Under the pieces are notes generated by a model. It did no database searches and was not told where the DNA came from. It was given only the letters and a program-made list of their open reading frames with translations. A program made the position numbers and the translations under genes. A DNA stretch of 42,451 bases, from the NCBI GenBank assembly GCA_016200895.1, contig JACQDX010000061.1, positions 1 through 42,451 on the forward strand. Direction: 5' to 3'. This document shows, one piece after another, positions 17,251-25,424 of the stretch; positions within the stretch are counted from its first letter, which is position 1; the number at the start of each line of letters is the position of its first letter. This DNA is from Burkholderiales bacterium. Its GTDB lineage: Bacteria > Pseudomonadota > Gammaproteobacteria > Burkholderiales > Burkholderiaceae_D.

Positions 17251-19478
17251 AGCGACGAACCGTTGCCACGCGTCGCCCCGGCACCAAAGAATAGCGGGCC
17301 AAAACGCGTCTCGACAGAGACAAAGGCACTGGCTGCCTGCTTGAGAGAATGCAGGCGCAGCGCCTGGCCGTTGCCATAAGAATTGCCCACTTCCAGAGAA
17401 AACCCGGTCCGTATCGCCCCACCTACCGTAGTTGGCAAAGAGCCGATTTTGCGTGCCAGCACGAAGCGTCCAAAAGCCGTGGCGTCACCCGCCAGTGAAT
17501 TGTTCGCCGTACCTGACAGGCGCAAGAAACCGCCCAATGGGTTGGGCGCGCCACCTCGTTCTGAACGGCTCCATTCTCCATATAAATGACCAGCCCATTC
17601 GCCTAGCTGGAATGCTGATAAAGCATCAATCTGCGATTGGGCTTGCGAGCGTTCGCCCGGGTTTTGTGCTGCTGTTTGCTCCCATGATGAGGTGACCAGA
17701 TAACCCCGGCTGGGGTTGGCCAGTGAATCCAGTGTATCCAGACGGAAGCGCAAGAAGCGTGTGGTGCTGTAATAGCGCAAACTGTCCTGGTTTGCATTGG
17801 CAGGTAACAAGAAATCAACTTTGCCAAATCCACGGCTGGCACCAGCTTCTATGGTGCCCCAGTTGTCCAGCTGTCGCCCAAAAGCCAAAGTGGCCTGGGT
17901 GCCGCGCACACCGACGCGCAAAGTCCTGCGTCCCTCTTGATATAAATCCAGGCTGCTACCATTATATTCAAGAGAAGGGGCGATATACCACGGTGAGCCA
18001 GAAGCCAGTGGCTGCCAGAACTGTGTGCCCAACTGGCGTTGACTGCCTATGCGCGCAAAGGTGCGCAATTCTGCACCATAACTATTGAGAGAAGATGCAA
18101 TATGCAAGACGCTCAGACCAAAGCGATTTTCATCAGCGAAATCGCTGGTCAGCTCCAGGCCGACCCGCAGGCGGTTGCGGCTGGAATTTGATTCTGATGG
18201 TTTGATCAGCACATTACGTTTACCATCTTCGTCGCTGATGACAGTCTCTATATTGTCGATATCACCGCGCCCGTACAACTTACCTGAGGCTTGCCTGATC
18301 TGCTCTTGCGACAGCACCTGGCCAGCTTTCAAGCCCGTCTGAGCTATCAGGGCCTCGGGATTGATGTAACGCGGTCCTTCCACTTCTATTTTTGCGAGAG
18401 GTAATTTATCAGCAGTATTTCTGGCAACCTGACCCGCGTTCGAACGCTGGTATTCAAACACCGCATACTGCTCATCCGGCACGCGCAAGGCACTCAGATG
18501 TGCTGCCATTTTATTGGTGGCAATTTCACCGGCCTTGATGGATTGCTGATACAAGCCAAAATCCAGAAAGCTGGTGCCCGACAATTCTGGTGCTATCAGC
18601 ACATCGGTCTTGCGCAAGTCCTTGATAGAGCGCTGTACATTTTGCTCAGTCAGAATTTGCAGCATCTGCTTGGTCACATCAATGGCACTATTGAGTTCAT
18701 GCTCCTTAGCCAGCGGCGTGCCGACATTGACAGCAATGATAATATCCGCCCCCATGGCACGCGCGAGTTCTACCGGCAGGTTACTGACCAGGCCGCCATC
18801 GACGACCAGTTTCTGTTTGATACGTACAGGTGCAAAAACACCCGGCAATGCCAGCGAGGCACGCATGGTCATCAACAAGGGGGTATCATTTAATTCTACC
18901 ATCTCGCCAGTCAGCAAGTCAGAGGCGACAGACAGGAAGGGCAGGGCCAGTTGATTTACCGGCTGGTCGCGCATGCCTTCAGGCATCAGGCGTGTCAGGG
19001 CGTTTTCCAGCGCGGCATTTCCCGCAGCCGCAGGGGGTAAAAACACGCCAGACTTAGTTACCGCAAACTCTATGCGCGAAGGCAGCATCAAGTCTTCTTC
19101 CTTGCGGCGAAAGTCCAGATCATAACGGGCAGGGCGGTCAGCCAGCACGCTGTCCCAATCGGTTTCACGGACGATTTGCTCGAGCTCGTCCGCTGAGCGC
19201 CCGGCAGCATAGGCACCGCCGACGACGGCACCTATGCTGGTGCCAACCACCATATCCACAGGCACACGCATTTTACGCAGAGCTCGCAAGACGCCTATAT
19301 GGGCAAAGCCGCGCGCACCGCCTCCTGACAGAACCAGCGCAACTTTGGGGCGGCTGGGCTGGGCATTGATGACTGAACTGGCGTTTTGCGTGTCGCCAGC
19401 GGTTTGCGCTTGGCTGTCAAGAGTAAAAAAGCTGGCTGCCGCACAAGCAAGTATCACCAGGGTCCGGGACAATGACAT
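17223..19478 (-). CDS. Patatin-like phospholipase with POTRA and outer-membrane barrel (type Vd, PlpD-like)
   Basis: The 751-residue protein begins with a signal peptide (MSLSRTLVILACAAASFFTL, cleavage near SQAQ). A patatin lipase domain spans about 44-330: oxyanion loop GGGARGF at 52-58, nucleophile Ser81 in GTSIG, and catalytic Asp227 in DGG. A single POTRA-like domain covers about 361-430 ([20 protein letters not shown]). The rest is a beta-barrel of the surface-antigen/BamA type with many aromatic strands, ending in LYLFLGPIW. This order matches the type Vd autotransporters such as Pseudomonas PlpD, which export their own patatin domain. Phospholipase A activity is the likely function, but lipid specificity and release from the surface cannot be read from the sequence. 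Confidence 0.92.
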   Translation of the reverse strand: MSLSRTLVILACAAASFFTLDSQAQTAGDTQNASSVINAQPSRPKVALVLSGGGARGFAHIGVLRALRKMRVPVDMVVGTSIGAVVGGAYAAGRSADELEQIVRETDWDSVLADRPARYDLDFRRKEEDLMLPSRIEFAVTKSGVFLPPAAAGNAALENALTRLMPEGMRDQPVNQLALPFLSVASDLLTGEMVELNDTPLLMTMRASLALPGVFAPVRIKQKLVVDGGLVSNLPVELARAMGADIIIAVNVGTPLAKEHELNSAIDVTKQMLQILTEQNVQRSIKDLRKTDVLIAPELSGTSFLDFGLYQQSIKAGEIATNKMAAHLSALRVPDEQYAVFEYQRSNAGQVARNTADKLPLAKIEVEGPRYINPEALIAQTGLKAGQVLSQEQIRQASGKLYGRGDIDNIETVISDEDGKRNVLIKPSESNSSRNRLRVGLELTSDFADENRFGLSVLHIASSLNSYGAELRTFARIGSQRQLGTQFWQPLASGSPWYIAPSLEYNGSSLDLYQEGRRTLRVGVRGTQATLAFGRQLDNWGTIEAGASRGFGKVDFLLPANANQDSLRYYSTTRFLRFRLDTLDSLANPSRGYLVTSSWEQTAAQNPGERSQAQSQIDALSAFQLGEWAGHLYGEWSRSERGGAPNPLGGFLRLSGTANNSLAGDATAFGRFVLARKIGSLPTTVGGAIRTGFSLEVGNSYGNGQALRLHSLKQAASAFVSVETRFGPLFFGAGATRGNGSSLYLFLGPIW

Positions 19479-19641
19479 GGACTGAAGCTTTCAGTAGAAA
19501 TGTGATGAGCTGGGCCAATACTCCAGAATCTCAGCAGTGTGTTTCGCAAAAGACCGCAGTATATACTTATCGTCCTGCTCAATGACGGGCAGCTTGCTAA
19601 TTTGTGAGTATGATTCTAATTGTCTGGCTTAGTTATCCAGC

Positions 19642-20187
19642 TTAGTTATCTGGATTAACCAGAGCAGTCAAAATATGGTCGCGCCAGACGCCATTGATCT
19701 TGAGATAAGACTTGGCATAGCCTTCCTTTTCAAAACCCAGGCGCTCCAGCAAAGCGCCGCTACGCTGGTTTTCTGGTACATAGTTGGCCATCGCACGATG
19801 TAGTCCCTGCTCCTGGAACATATAGGCAATGCCTGCTTGTACCGCTTCCTGCATATAACCCTGGCCTTGCTGTTTTTCAGCAATCGCATAACCCAGGTGA
19901 CAGGCATGGAAAGCACCTCGGACGATATTGCTGAAATTGCAGATGCCTATCATGGTTTGATCCTGGCAAACCGCAAAATGCATGGCCAGACCAGCTTCTA
20001 TGAGGCGAAAATTGGCCAGCAGCCTCTCTTCACATTTCTCCAGCGAGAAAAATTCTTCATCACGTGCTGGCTCCCAGGGTGCCAGGTGATGACGGTTGAG
20101 CAGCAGGTACTGCTGCATCATGGGTGCATGTTCGGGCATCAGTACCCGCAATTGCAGGCGCGTGGTCGCGATCACTTCTTTGCTCAT
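19642..20187 (-). CDS. rimJ: GNAT N-acetyltransferase, RimJ-like
   Basis: The 181-residue protein is a GNAT-fold acetyltransferase. Segments very like E. coli RimJ, as I recall it, include NRHHLAPWEPARDE, NFSNIVRGAFHACHLGY, EKQQGQGYMQEA (acetyl-CoA loop, about 104-115), MANYVPENQRSGALLERLGF and WRDHILTAL. RimJ acetylates the N-terminal alanine of ribosomal protein S5; that substrate is transferred by likeness. Its ATG lies 17 bp after the oxyR stop on the same strand, so it is probably co-transcribed with oxyR. Confidence 0.88.
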   Translation of the reverse strand: MSKEVIATTRLQLRVLMPEHAPMMQQYLLLNRHHLAPWEPARDEEFFSLEKCEERLLANFRLIEAGLAMHFAVCQDQTMIGICNFSNIVRGAFHACHLGYAIAEKQQGQGYMQEAVQAGIAYMFQEQGLHRAMANYVPENQRSGALLERLGFEKEGYAKSYLKINGVWRDHILTALVNPDN

Positions 20188-20204
20188 GGTACAGGGGGAT
20201 AAAA

Positions 20205-21149
20205 TTATTGAGTGCTCGCCGCTTCGTCAAGCATGGTGACACCAGGCAGATCGCAAGCCATCACAGCTTTGCGTATGGCTTCAATTGCAGCCTGGCGGGT
20301 AAAGCTTTTGCGCCAGGCAATCACGACGCGGCGGTCGGGTGCTGGTGCAGTAAAAGGCAAGTAACGCAGCATGCCATCTTTTGCATCCATGTCAGGTACT
20401 GATGCCATCGGCAATACCGTGATGCCTATACCAGACGCCACCATATGACGTATGGTTTCCAGTGAAGAGCCTTCAAAGGTCCTTGCAATGCCATCACCCG
20501 TCGTGGAGAATCGCGACATCTCCGGGCAAACCTCCAACACCTGATCGCGGAAGCAATGGCCATTACCCAGCAAGAGCATGGTTTCAGATTTCAATTCTTC
20601 AGCTGACACTTCCTTGCGGTCAGCCCAGACATGGTCGCGCGGCATGGCGACCACAAAGGGTTCATCATATAGCGGTTGTATCATCATGCCCTGGTCTGGC
20701 AGCGGCAGCGCCATGATGGCGGCATCCAGTTCACCCTGACGCAATAATTCCATCAGTTTGACGGTGAAATTCTCTTGCAGTACCAGAGGCATTTGCGGCA
20801 CCTGCTGTATCATGGTTTTCACCAGCGTAGGCAGCAGATAAGGGCCTATCGTATAAATGACGCCGAGGCGGAAAGGGCCAGCCAGCGGGTCTTTGTTTTG
20901 TTTGGCGATTTCCTTGATGGCGGCGGTTTGTTCCAGCACACGTTCAGCCTGGGCAACAATCTGCGCGCCCAGTGGAGTAGTCGACACTTCTGTGCCGCCA
21001 CGTTCAAAAATAGTGACGCCCAGTTCATCTTCAAGTTTTTTGATGGCGACAGACAGCGTAGGCTGGGCGACAAAACAGGCTTCCGCCGCATGGCCAAAAT
21101 GTTTTTGCCGGGCTACGGCAACAATATATTTTAATTCTGTGAGTGTCAT
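20205..21149 (-). CDS. oxyR: Hydrogen peroxide-sensing regulator OxyR
   Basis: This LysR-family activator controls peroxide defence genes. The 314-residue protein has an N-terminal winged helix-turn-helix (FGHAAEACFVAQPTLSVAIK, about 18-37) and a C-terminal sensor domain. The two redox cysteines are Cys199 (GNGHCFRDQ) and Cys208 (EVCPE), at exactly the numbering used for E. coli OxyR. These form the disulfide on oxidation. The rimJ-like gene follows after 17 bp. No katG, ahpC or dps gene is near, so its targets lie elsewhere. Confidence 0.96.
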   Translation of the reverse strand: MTLTELKYIVAVARQKHFGHAAEACFVAQPTLSVAIKKLEDELGVTIFERGGTEVSTTPLGAQIVAQAERVLEQTAAIKEIAKQNKDPLAGPFRLGVIYTIGPYLLPTLVKTMIQQVPQMPLVLQENFTVKLMELLRQGELDAAIMALPLPDQGMMIQPLYDEPFVVAMPRDHVWADRKEVSAEELKSETMLLLGNGHCFRDQVLEVCPEMSRFSTTGDGIARTFEGSSLETIRHMVASGIGITVLPMASVPDMDAKDGMLRYLPFTAPAPDRRVVIAWRKSFTRQAAIEAIRKAVMACDLPGVTMLDEAASTQ

Positions 21150-21436
21150 GCCGTTAGTTTGGCACAGACTGAGAGCAGCGTCAGCAAGAGCTTTGTACAG
21201 AGCGCAAATTTTTTCCTGAATTTAACAATGGCAGGGGGGAGTATTTTCTGACAGTCTTACTGTATATACGATATCTAGCTGTTTTGGCGCATACTCTGCC
21301 GGAAACTAAATTCTTTATGAGGTGCTAACTGTTTGCCTGATTATTGATCTGGCGCAGTGTCTTGAGCGTAGCATGTGATAAGCGATAAAGGAGTGGCTCT
21401 GATGCACCTCTCCCTCTTGAATCTACATGAGCAGGA

Positions 21437-22348
21437 TTAGCCCTTGGCTTGGGTCATGGCCTTGGTCAACTCCAGATGCCCCTGCGCAGCACCGCTTTCT
21501 GGTACCGCTTCCCCATCACGCTGGCGCACTTCAGCCAGGCGCTCTGCCAGTTGCTCAGGTGCATCGTCACCGCGACCTACCCAGACACCTTGTGTCAGGG
21601 TGATATTCGCGGCTTCAAAACTTCCCGCGCCTGCGCACAGGATGGCACGGCTAGGTGCCTGCTCAGATGCTAGTACCAGCATGGCCGGTACCACATCAGA
21701 TGGTTGCAGGGCCTGCAGGAATTCTGCCGGGAACAGGCTTTCAGTCATGCGTGTTGCCGCTGTCGGTGCCAGGCTATTGACGCGGATATCATACTTTGCA
21801 CCTTCCAGCGCCAGCGTTTGCATCAGCCCAACCAGGGCCATCTTGGCAGCACCATAATTCGACTGGCCGAAGTTGCCATACAAGCCGGACGAAGAAGTGG
21901 TCATCACGATGCGACCATATTTTTGTTCTGTCATGATAGCCCAGACTGCCTTGCAGCAATGCACAGCACCCATCAGATGTACATCCAGTACCAGTTTAAA
22001 GTCGGCGATATCCATCTTGGCAAAACTCTTGTCGCGCAAGATACCAGCATTATTGACCAGGATATCAATCCGTCCCCATTGCGCCACGGTATCTGCCACC
22101 ATCGCCTGTACTGCTTCAAAATCGGTGACCGATGCACCATTGGCTATCGCCTCACCACCAGTAGCACGGATTTCTTCGACCACGGCCATGGCAGCACTGG
22201 ACGAACCACCAGAACCATCACGCGCACCACCCAGATCATTCACCACCACTTTTGCGCCACGTGCCGCCAGTGCCAGCGCATGTTCACGTCCCAAACCACC
22301 ACCTGCACCGGTCACGATGGCGACACGGCCTTTGAAATCTATAGTCAT
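21437..22348 (-). CDS. SDR family (3R)-hydroxyacyl-CoA dehydrogenase-like protein
   Basis: The 303-residue protein is a short-chain dehydrogenase resembling the first domain of peroxisomal multifunctional enzyme type 2. The dinucleotide loop is TGAGGGLG at 13-20, with VVVNDLGGARDGSG, a segment typical of this subgroup. NNAG is at 99-102 and the catalytic residues are Ser152-154, Tyr165 and Lys169 (YGAAK). The longer C-terminal tail, with VWVGRGDDAPEQLAERLAEV, also fits. Oxidation of a 3-hydroxyacyl-CoA with NAD is likely. The ATG is at 22348. No partner beta-oxidation gene adjoins it. The 287-bp gap up to oxyR (21150-21436) shows nothing I can name. Confidence 0.88.
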   Translation of the reverse strand: MTIDFKGRVAIVTGAGGGLGREHALALAARGAKVVVNDLGGARDGSGGSSSAAMAVVEEIRATGGEAIANGASVTDFEAVQAMVADTVAQWGRIDILVNNAGILRDKSFAKMDIADFKLVLDVHLMGAVHCCKAVWAIMTEQKYGRIVMTTSSSGLYGNFGQSNYGAAKMALVGLMQTLALEGAKYDIRVNSLAPTAATRMTESLFPAEFLQALQPSDVVPAMLVLASEQAPSRAILCAGAGSFEAANITLTQGVWVGRGDDAPEQLAERLAEVRQRDGEAVPESGAAQGHLELTKAMTQAKG

Positions 22349-22593
22349 TGCTGATCCTTATATTGTGTGTGCACATAGCCAGTGCGTTTGGCATTTATGC
22401 GTTGGTCGTCTTTAGGTTCCGGGGGATTTTACCTTGACATGAGGTGCAGGCGGTAGTTGTGATTTTGGCTATGGGGAGGAGGGATGATTTGCCAATGAGG
22501 ATTCACGCACCCGGCAAATTGATGCAGTTTTCCTGGAATGGCTTTTGCCGGAGCGATTTAGGGCACTCTGCTGAACATCCTAAATGCGTCATT

Positions 22594-22620
22594 CCAGCGT
22601 GCTTTTGGCTGGGATCCAGC
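22594..22620. repeat. REP-like element with alternating CCAGC/GCTGG stems
   Basis: The segment holds CCAGC at 22594-22598, GCTGG at 22608-22612 and CCAGC at 22616-22620, so the middle arm can pair with either neighbour. The surrounding text (CGTCATTCCAGCGTGC and GGGATCCAGCGGCG) resembles short dispersed palindromes common between genes of proteobacteria. Copy number in the genome cannot be judged from this window. From 22349 to 22580 I see no gene or clear signal. Confidence 0.45.
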
Positions 22621-22716
22621 GGCGTTCGCAGCATATCGTGAAGTGCATTAACTTCAGATTCTTATTGTTTTACGTATCTGTTTTTAAAAACCTGGGCACG
22701 TGATTTACGATTGCCA

Positions 22717-22904
22717 GTCGGGGTTAGCCCGACAGCTACATACCTTTCTTGCGTCGCCAAGAAAGGTATGCCAAAGAAGGCGACTCGGGCGTAGCCGCCC
22801 CCTAAAGGGGGGTCCCGTTTGTGCGGTACAAAAAATGGGAAATACCCGAAACTCGCTGCGCTCAAACACGGGCATTTCTAATCCATTTTCTGTACCGCAC
22901 AAAC
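22717..22904. repeat. Hairpin-rich intergenic repeat block
   Basis: Four inverted repeats lie side by side. They are GTCGGG/CCCGAC (22717-22733), a perfect 13-bp stem CATACCTTTCTTG with a 6-nt loop (22739-22770), CCCC/GGGG (22799-22810), and a long stem with arms 22817-22848 and 22869-22904. In the long stem about 30 positions pair around a 20-nt loop, apart from a 4-nt bulge and a few mismatches. Open frames that cross the block encode no recognisable protein. The sequence type (ACCTTTCTT...AAGAAAGGT, then a proline/arginine-rich pseudo-coding stretch) resembles dispersed intergenic repeats of Burkholderiales, from memory. From 22905 to 23065 nothing clear is seen. Confidence 0.7.
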
Positions 22905-23065
22905 GGCGGCCACACATGGGAACTGCAAAAAGTCAAAAACAACAACCCCAAAACACAGGTTAATTGACCGTAACGGCCGCCAGGCAGAGACCCTGCATGG
23001 CCTTAACGAAGAGCTATGGACTCAATCAAATACATCGCGTGGTAAGGCAAGGTCAATAAAAATCC

Positions 23066-23887
23066 TCAAACATGCTCCGCCACAAACCCATTAAACCAGG
23101 GACGCAAGCCGCCTATGGTAAAGCCGCCATCCACCAGCAAACTCTGCCCGGTCACAAAACGCGCATCGTCGGACAATAACCATAGCACTGCATCGGCAAC
23201 ATCTTCCGGCTGGCCTATGCGCTGCAACGGGGTTTGCTTCTCGAACGGCAATGCAGATGTTCTGGATGCCAGTACGCCACTGGCCATAGGGGTGGCGATG
23301 ATGCCAGGGCTGACGTTGTTGATGCGGATTTGCAGAGGGCCGACTTCGACTGCGACCGTGCGTGTCAAGGCATCAAGGGCGGCTTTGCCTGCGGCATAGG
23401 CTGACAGGCCAGGCATGGCACCGTGGGCGGTCCAGGAAGAGGTGTTGACGATGGCACCGCCGACACCGGCTGCCTGCATGGCGGCAATTTCATGTTTCAG
23501 GCAGGCGAAGACGCCGCGCAGGTTGGTCGCCATGACAGCATCAAAATCAGCCAGACTGGTTTCCTGGAAAGGCTGGAAACCACCCAGGATGCCAGCATTA
23601 TTCCAGGCCATGTGCAAGCCACCAAAGGTGGAAACGGTTTTTTGCACCAGCGCCTGGACTTGTTCTGCGTCAGAGACATCGGCAGGTATAGCCAATGCGA
23701 TGCCGCCTGCAGCCTTGATTTCATCGGCAACCAGATTAATTTCTGCAGGACGGCGGCCAGCGATGACGACGTTGGCTCCTTCGCGGCCAAAGCGCAGGGC
23801 GGCGGCTTTGCCCATGCCGGTTCCTCCACCTGTGATCAGGACGGTGCGGTTGGCAAAGCGGGACGTAAGTGTGGTGATGGTAGTCAT
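23066..23887 (-). CDS. SDR family oxidoreductase
   Basis: The 273-residue protein is a classical short-chain dehydrogenase. It has the cofactor loop TGGGTGMG at 19-26, an arginine pair after the second strand (AGRRPAEI) that suggests NADP, NNAG at 95-98, Asn121, Ser149-150, Tyr163 and Lys167 (YAAGK), and the C-terminal FVTGQSLLVDGGFT. The substrate cannot be inferred. It is divergent from a LysR gene with 139 bp between the starts, the usual layout for a LysR regulator and its target. Confidence 0.9.
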   Translation of the reverse strand: MTTITTLTSRFANRTVLITGGGTGMGKAAALRFGREGANVVIAGRRPAEINLVADEIKAAGGIALAIPADVSDAEQVQALVQKTVSTFGGLHMAWNNAGILGGFQPFQETSLADFDAVMATNLRGVFACLKHEIAAMQAAGVGGAIVNTSSWTAHGAMPGLSAYAAGKAALDALTRTVAVEVGPLQIRINNVSPGIIATPMASGVLASRTSALPFEKQTPLQRIGQPEDVADAVLWLLSDDARFVTGQSLLVDGGFTIGGLRPWFNGFVAEHV

Positions 23888-24026
23888 GTGAGCTCCAAAA
23901 AAAGTGTGAGAGGTTGATCACTGTTTGTTCGCCAGTACCTGGCTGCAAACAAGGCTCTATTCTTATTTGAAACTGAAATGAGATAAACTAGGCTATGATT
24001 GATACATCTATAATCAGGGGTGTTGA

Positions 24027-24905
24027 ATGGATTTATTGGACAGCATGAAGGTCTATGTCCTCGCCGTGGAAAAAGGCAGCCTGAGCGGGGCGGCCACGGC
24101 TTGCGGGATTTCGGCGACCATGGCGGGCAATCATTTGCGCATGCTGGAAAAACGTCTGGGCATGCAATTGCTGCAAAGGACTACCCGGCGTCAGCATTTG
24201 ACAGCTTTCGGCGAGGATTACTATGCGCGTTGTAAGGAAATCCTCAGATTGGTGTCTGAAACCGACAAGCAGGCACAAAACCTGCAACTGGCTCCGGCAG
24301 GCAAGCTACGCATCACTGCTCCAGTTACTTTCGGCACAGAAGCCCTGATGCCAGCATTGTCGGAATATTTGGAACGCTATCCTGAAGTCAGCGTTGATGT
24401 GGCCTTGTGCGATCGCGTGGTGGATATGGTGGAAGAGGGGTTTGAAGCAGCGATAAGGATAGGTCAATTGCCAGATTCTGCCTTGATCGCCAAATCACTG
24501 AGCCCGTATCGATTGATGATTTGCGCCTCACCTGACTATCTGGCGCGCAAAGGCACACCACGCAAGCCAGAAGATTTGACACATCACGAATGCCTGTCTT
24601 TCAGTCCGGCAGCCATTACCCATTGGCGCTTGCAAGACGAGGACGGCATTTACCGTATTCCCGTCTCTGGTCGTTTGCAAGTCAATCACGGACAGGCCTT
24701 GCGGGTCGCAGCCCTACATGGCCTGGGCATCGTTTTGCAGCCAGCAATACTGTTGCAGGAAGACGTGAAAGCCGGGCTGCTGGTGCAATTATTTTCTGAT
24801 TATGATTTGCCCAGTCGGGCCTTAAGCGTGGTCTATTTGCAAGACCGCTACCGCACGCCCAAGCTGCGCAGTTTTGTGGATTTTATGATGGAGAAGTTTG
24901 GCTGA
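24027..24905 (+). CDS. LysR-family transcriptional regulator
   Basis: The 292-residue protein has the LysR helix-turn-helix in residues 1-60 (GSLSGAATACGISATMAGNH, then LEKRLGMQLLQRTTRR). The effector-binding domain starts at about residue 90 (GKLRITAPVTFGTEALMPAL) and includes EAAIRIGQLPDSALIAKSL and AALHGLGIVLQP. It belongs to the large group often annotated as CrgA/PA0477-like regulators; the effector is unknown. It is read away from the SDR gene at 23066-23887 and probably controls it. It is convergent with the GNAT gene, whose end lies 24 bp away. Confidence 0.92.
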   Translation: MDLLDSMKVYVLAVEKGSLSGAATACGISATMAGNHLRMLEKRLGMQLLQRTTRRQHLTAFGEDYYARCKEILRLVSETDKQAQNLQLAPAGKLRITAPVTFGTEALMPALSEYLERYPEVSVDVALCDRVVDMVEEGFEAAIRIGQLPDSALIAKSLSPYRLMICASPDYLARKGTPRKPEDLTHHECLSFSPAAITHWRLQDEDGIYRIPVSGRLQVNHGQALRVAALHGLGIVLQPAILLQEDVKAGLLVQLFSDYDLPSRALSVVYLQDRYRTPKLRSFVDFMMEKFG

Positions 24906-24929
24906 TCTCCATCGGGCAATGTAATGCAA

Positions 24930-25418
24930 TCAGACTTTGCCAATTTTCTTTTGCATGATGATTGCCCCACCAAATTCCGGGTTCAGCTCGTACGGTGCAA
25001 AGCCTTCTGCACGATACAGCTTTTGCGCACGGGTATTACCCTCCAATACTTCCAGCGTCATCTTGCAATAACCCAGTTGTTCAGAGAGGGCAGTAAGGTG
25101 GTGCATCATTTTATTGCCTATACCCTGACCACGAAAATCAGGATGCACGGCAAAGTCGTGGATGTTTAACAGGGACTTGCAGGCAAAGGTAGAAAAGCCC
25201 TCTATGCAAATTGCAAAGCCAGCAGCCTGATCATTCACATAAGCGAGAATGGCGCGCACGGTATTGCGTTTTTTTAGTTCCGCGATGAGATTGGCCTGCG
25301 CATAATCAGACAGGACTTCGCCACCACCCATAGGGTCCAGTGCATACATATTGAGCATACTGACCAGGTCTTCAGCATGTTGCGGATTATTTACATCAAC
25401 ATCAAGGATATTCAGCAT
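24930..25418 (-). CDS. GNAT family N-acetyltransferase
   Basis: The 162-residue protein shows the GNAT acetyl-CoA loop RGQGIGNKMM at about 96-105, after the strand LLNIHDFAVHPDF, and the C-terminal motif NTRAQKLYRAEGFAPYELN. The N-terminal part with DPMGGGEVLSDYAQANLI resembles a subgroup annotated only as GNAT. The substrate is not evident. It starts 6 bp after the recG stop, so it is probably co-transcribed with recG. Confidence 0.88.
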   Translation of the reverse strand: MLNILDVDVNNPQHAEDLVSMLNMYALDPMGGGEVLSDYAQANLIAELKKRNTVRAILAYVNDQAAGFAICIEGFSTFACKSLLNIHDFAVHPDFRGQGIGNKMMHHLTALSEQLGYCKMTLEVLEGNTRAQKLYRAEGFAPYELNPEFGGAIIMQKKIGKV

Positions 25419-25424
25419 AGGTTT

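Noticed and set aside
21704..22354. 216-residue open frame antisense to the hydroxyacyl-CoA dehydrogenase-like gene
   Set aside because: It is the reverse complement of a clear SDR gene and has His/Thr/Gln-rich composition typical of shadows.
22662..22963. Small open frames of 67-87 residues crossing the hairpin block
   Set aside because: They are overlapping frames on both strands through repeat DNA, with no ribosome site and no recognisable domain; better explained as translated intergenic repeat.
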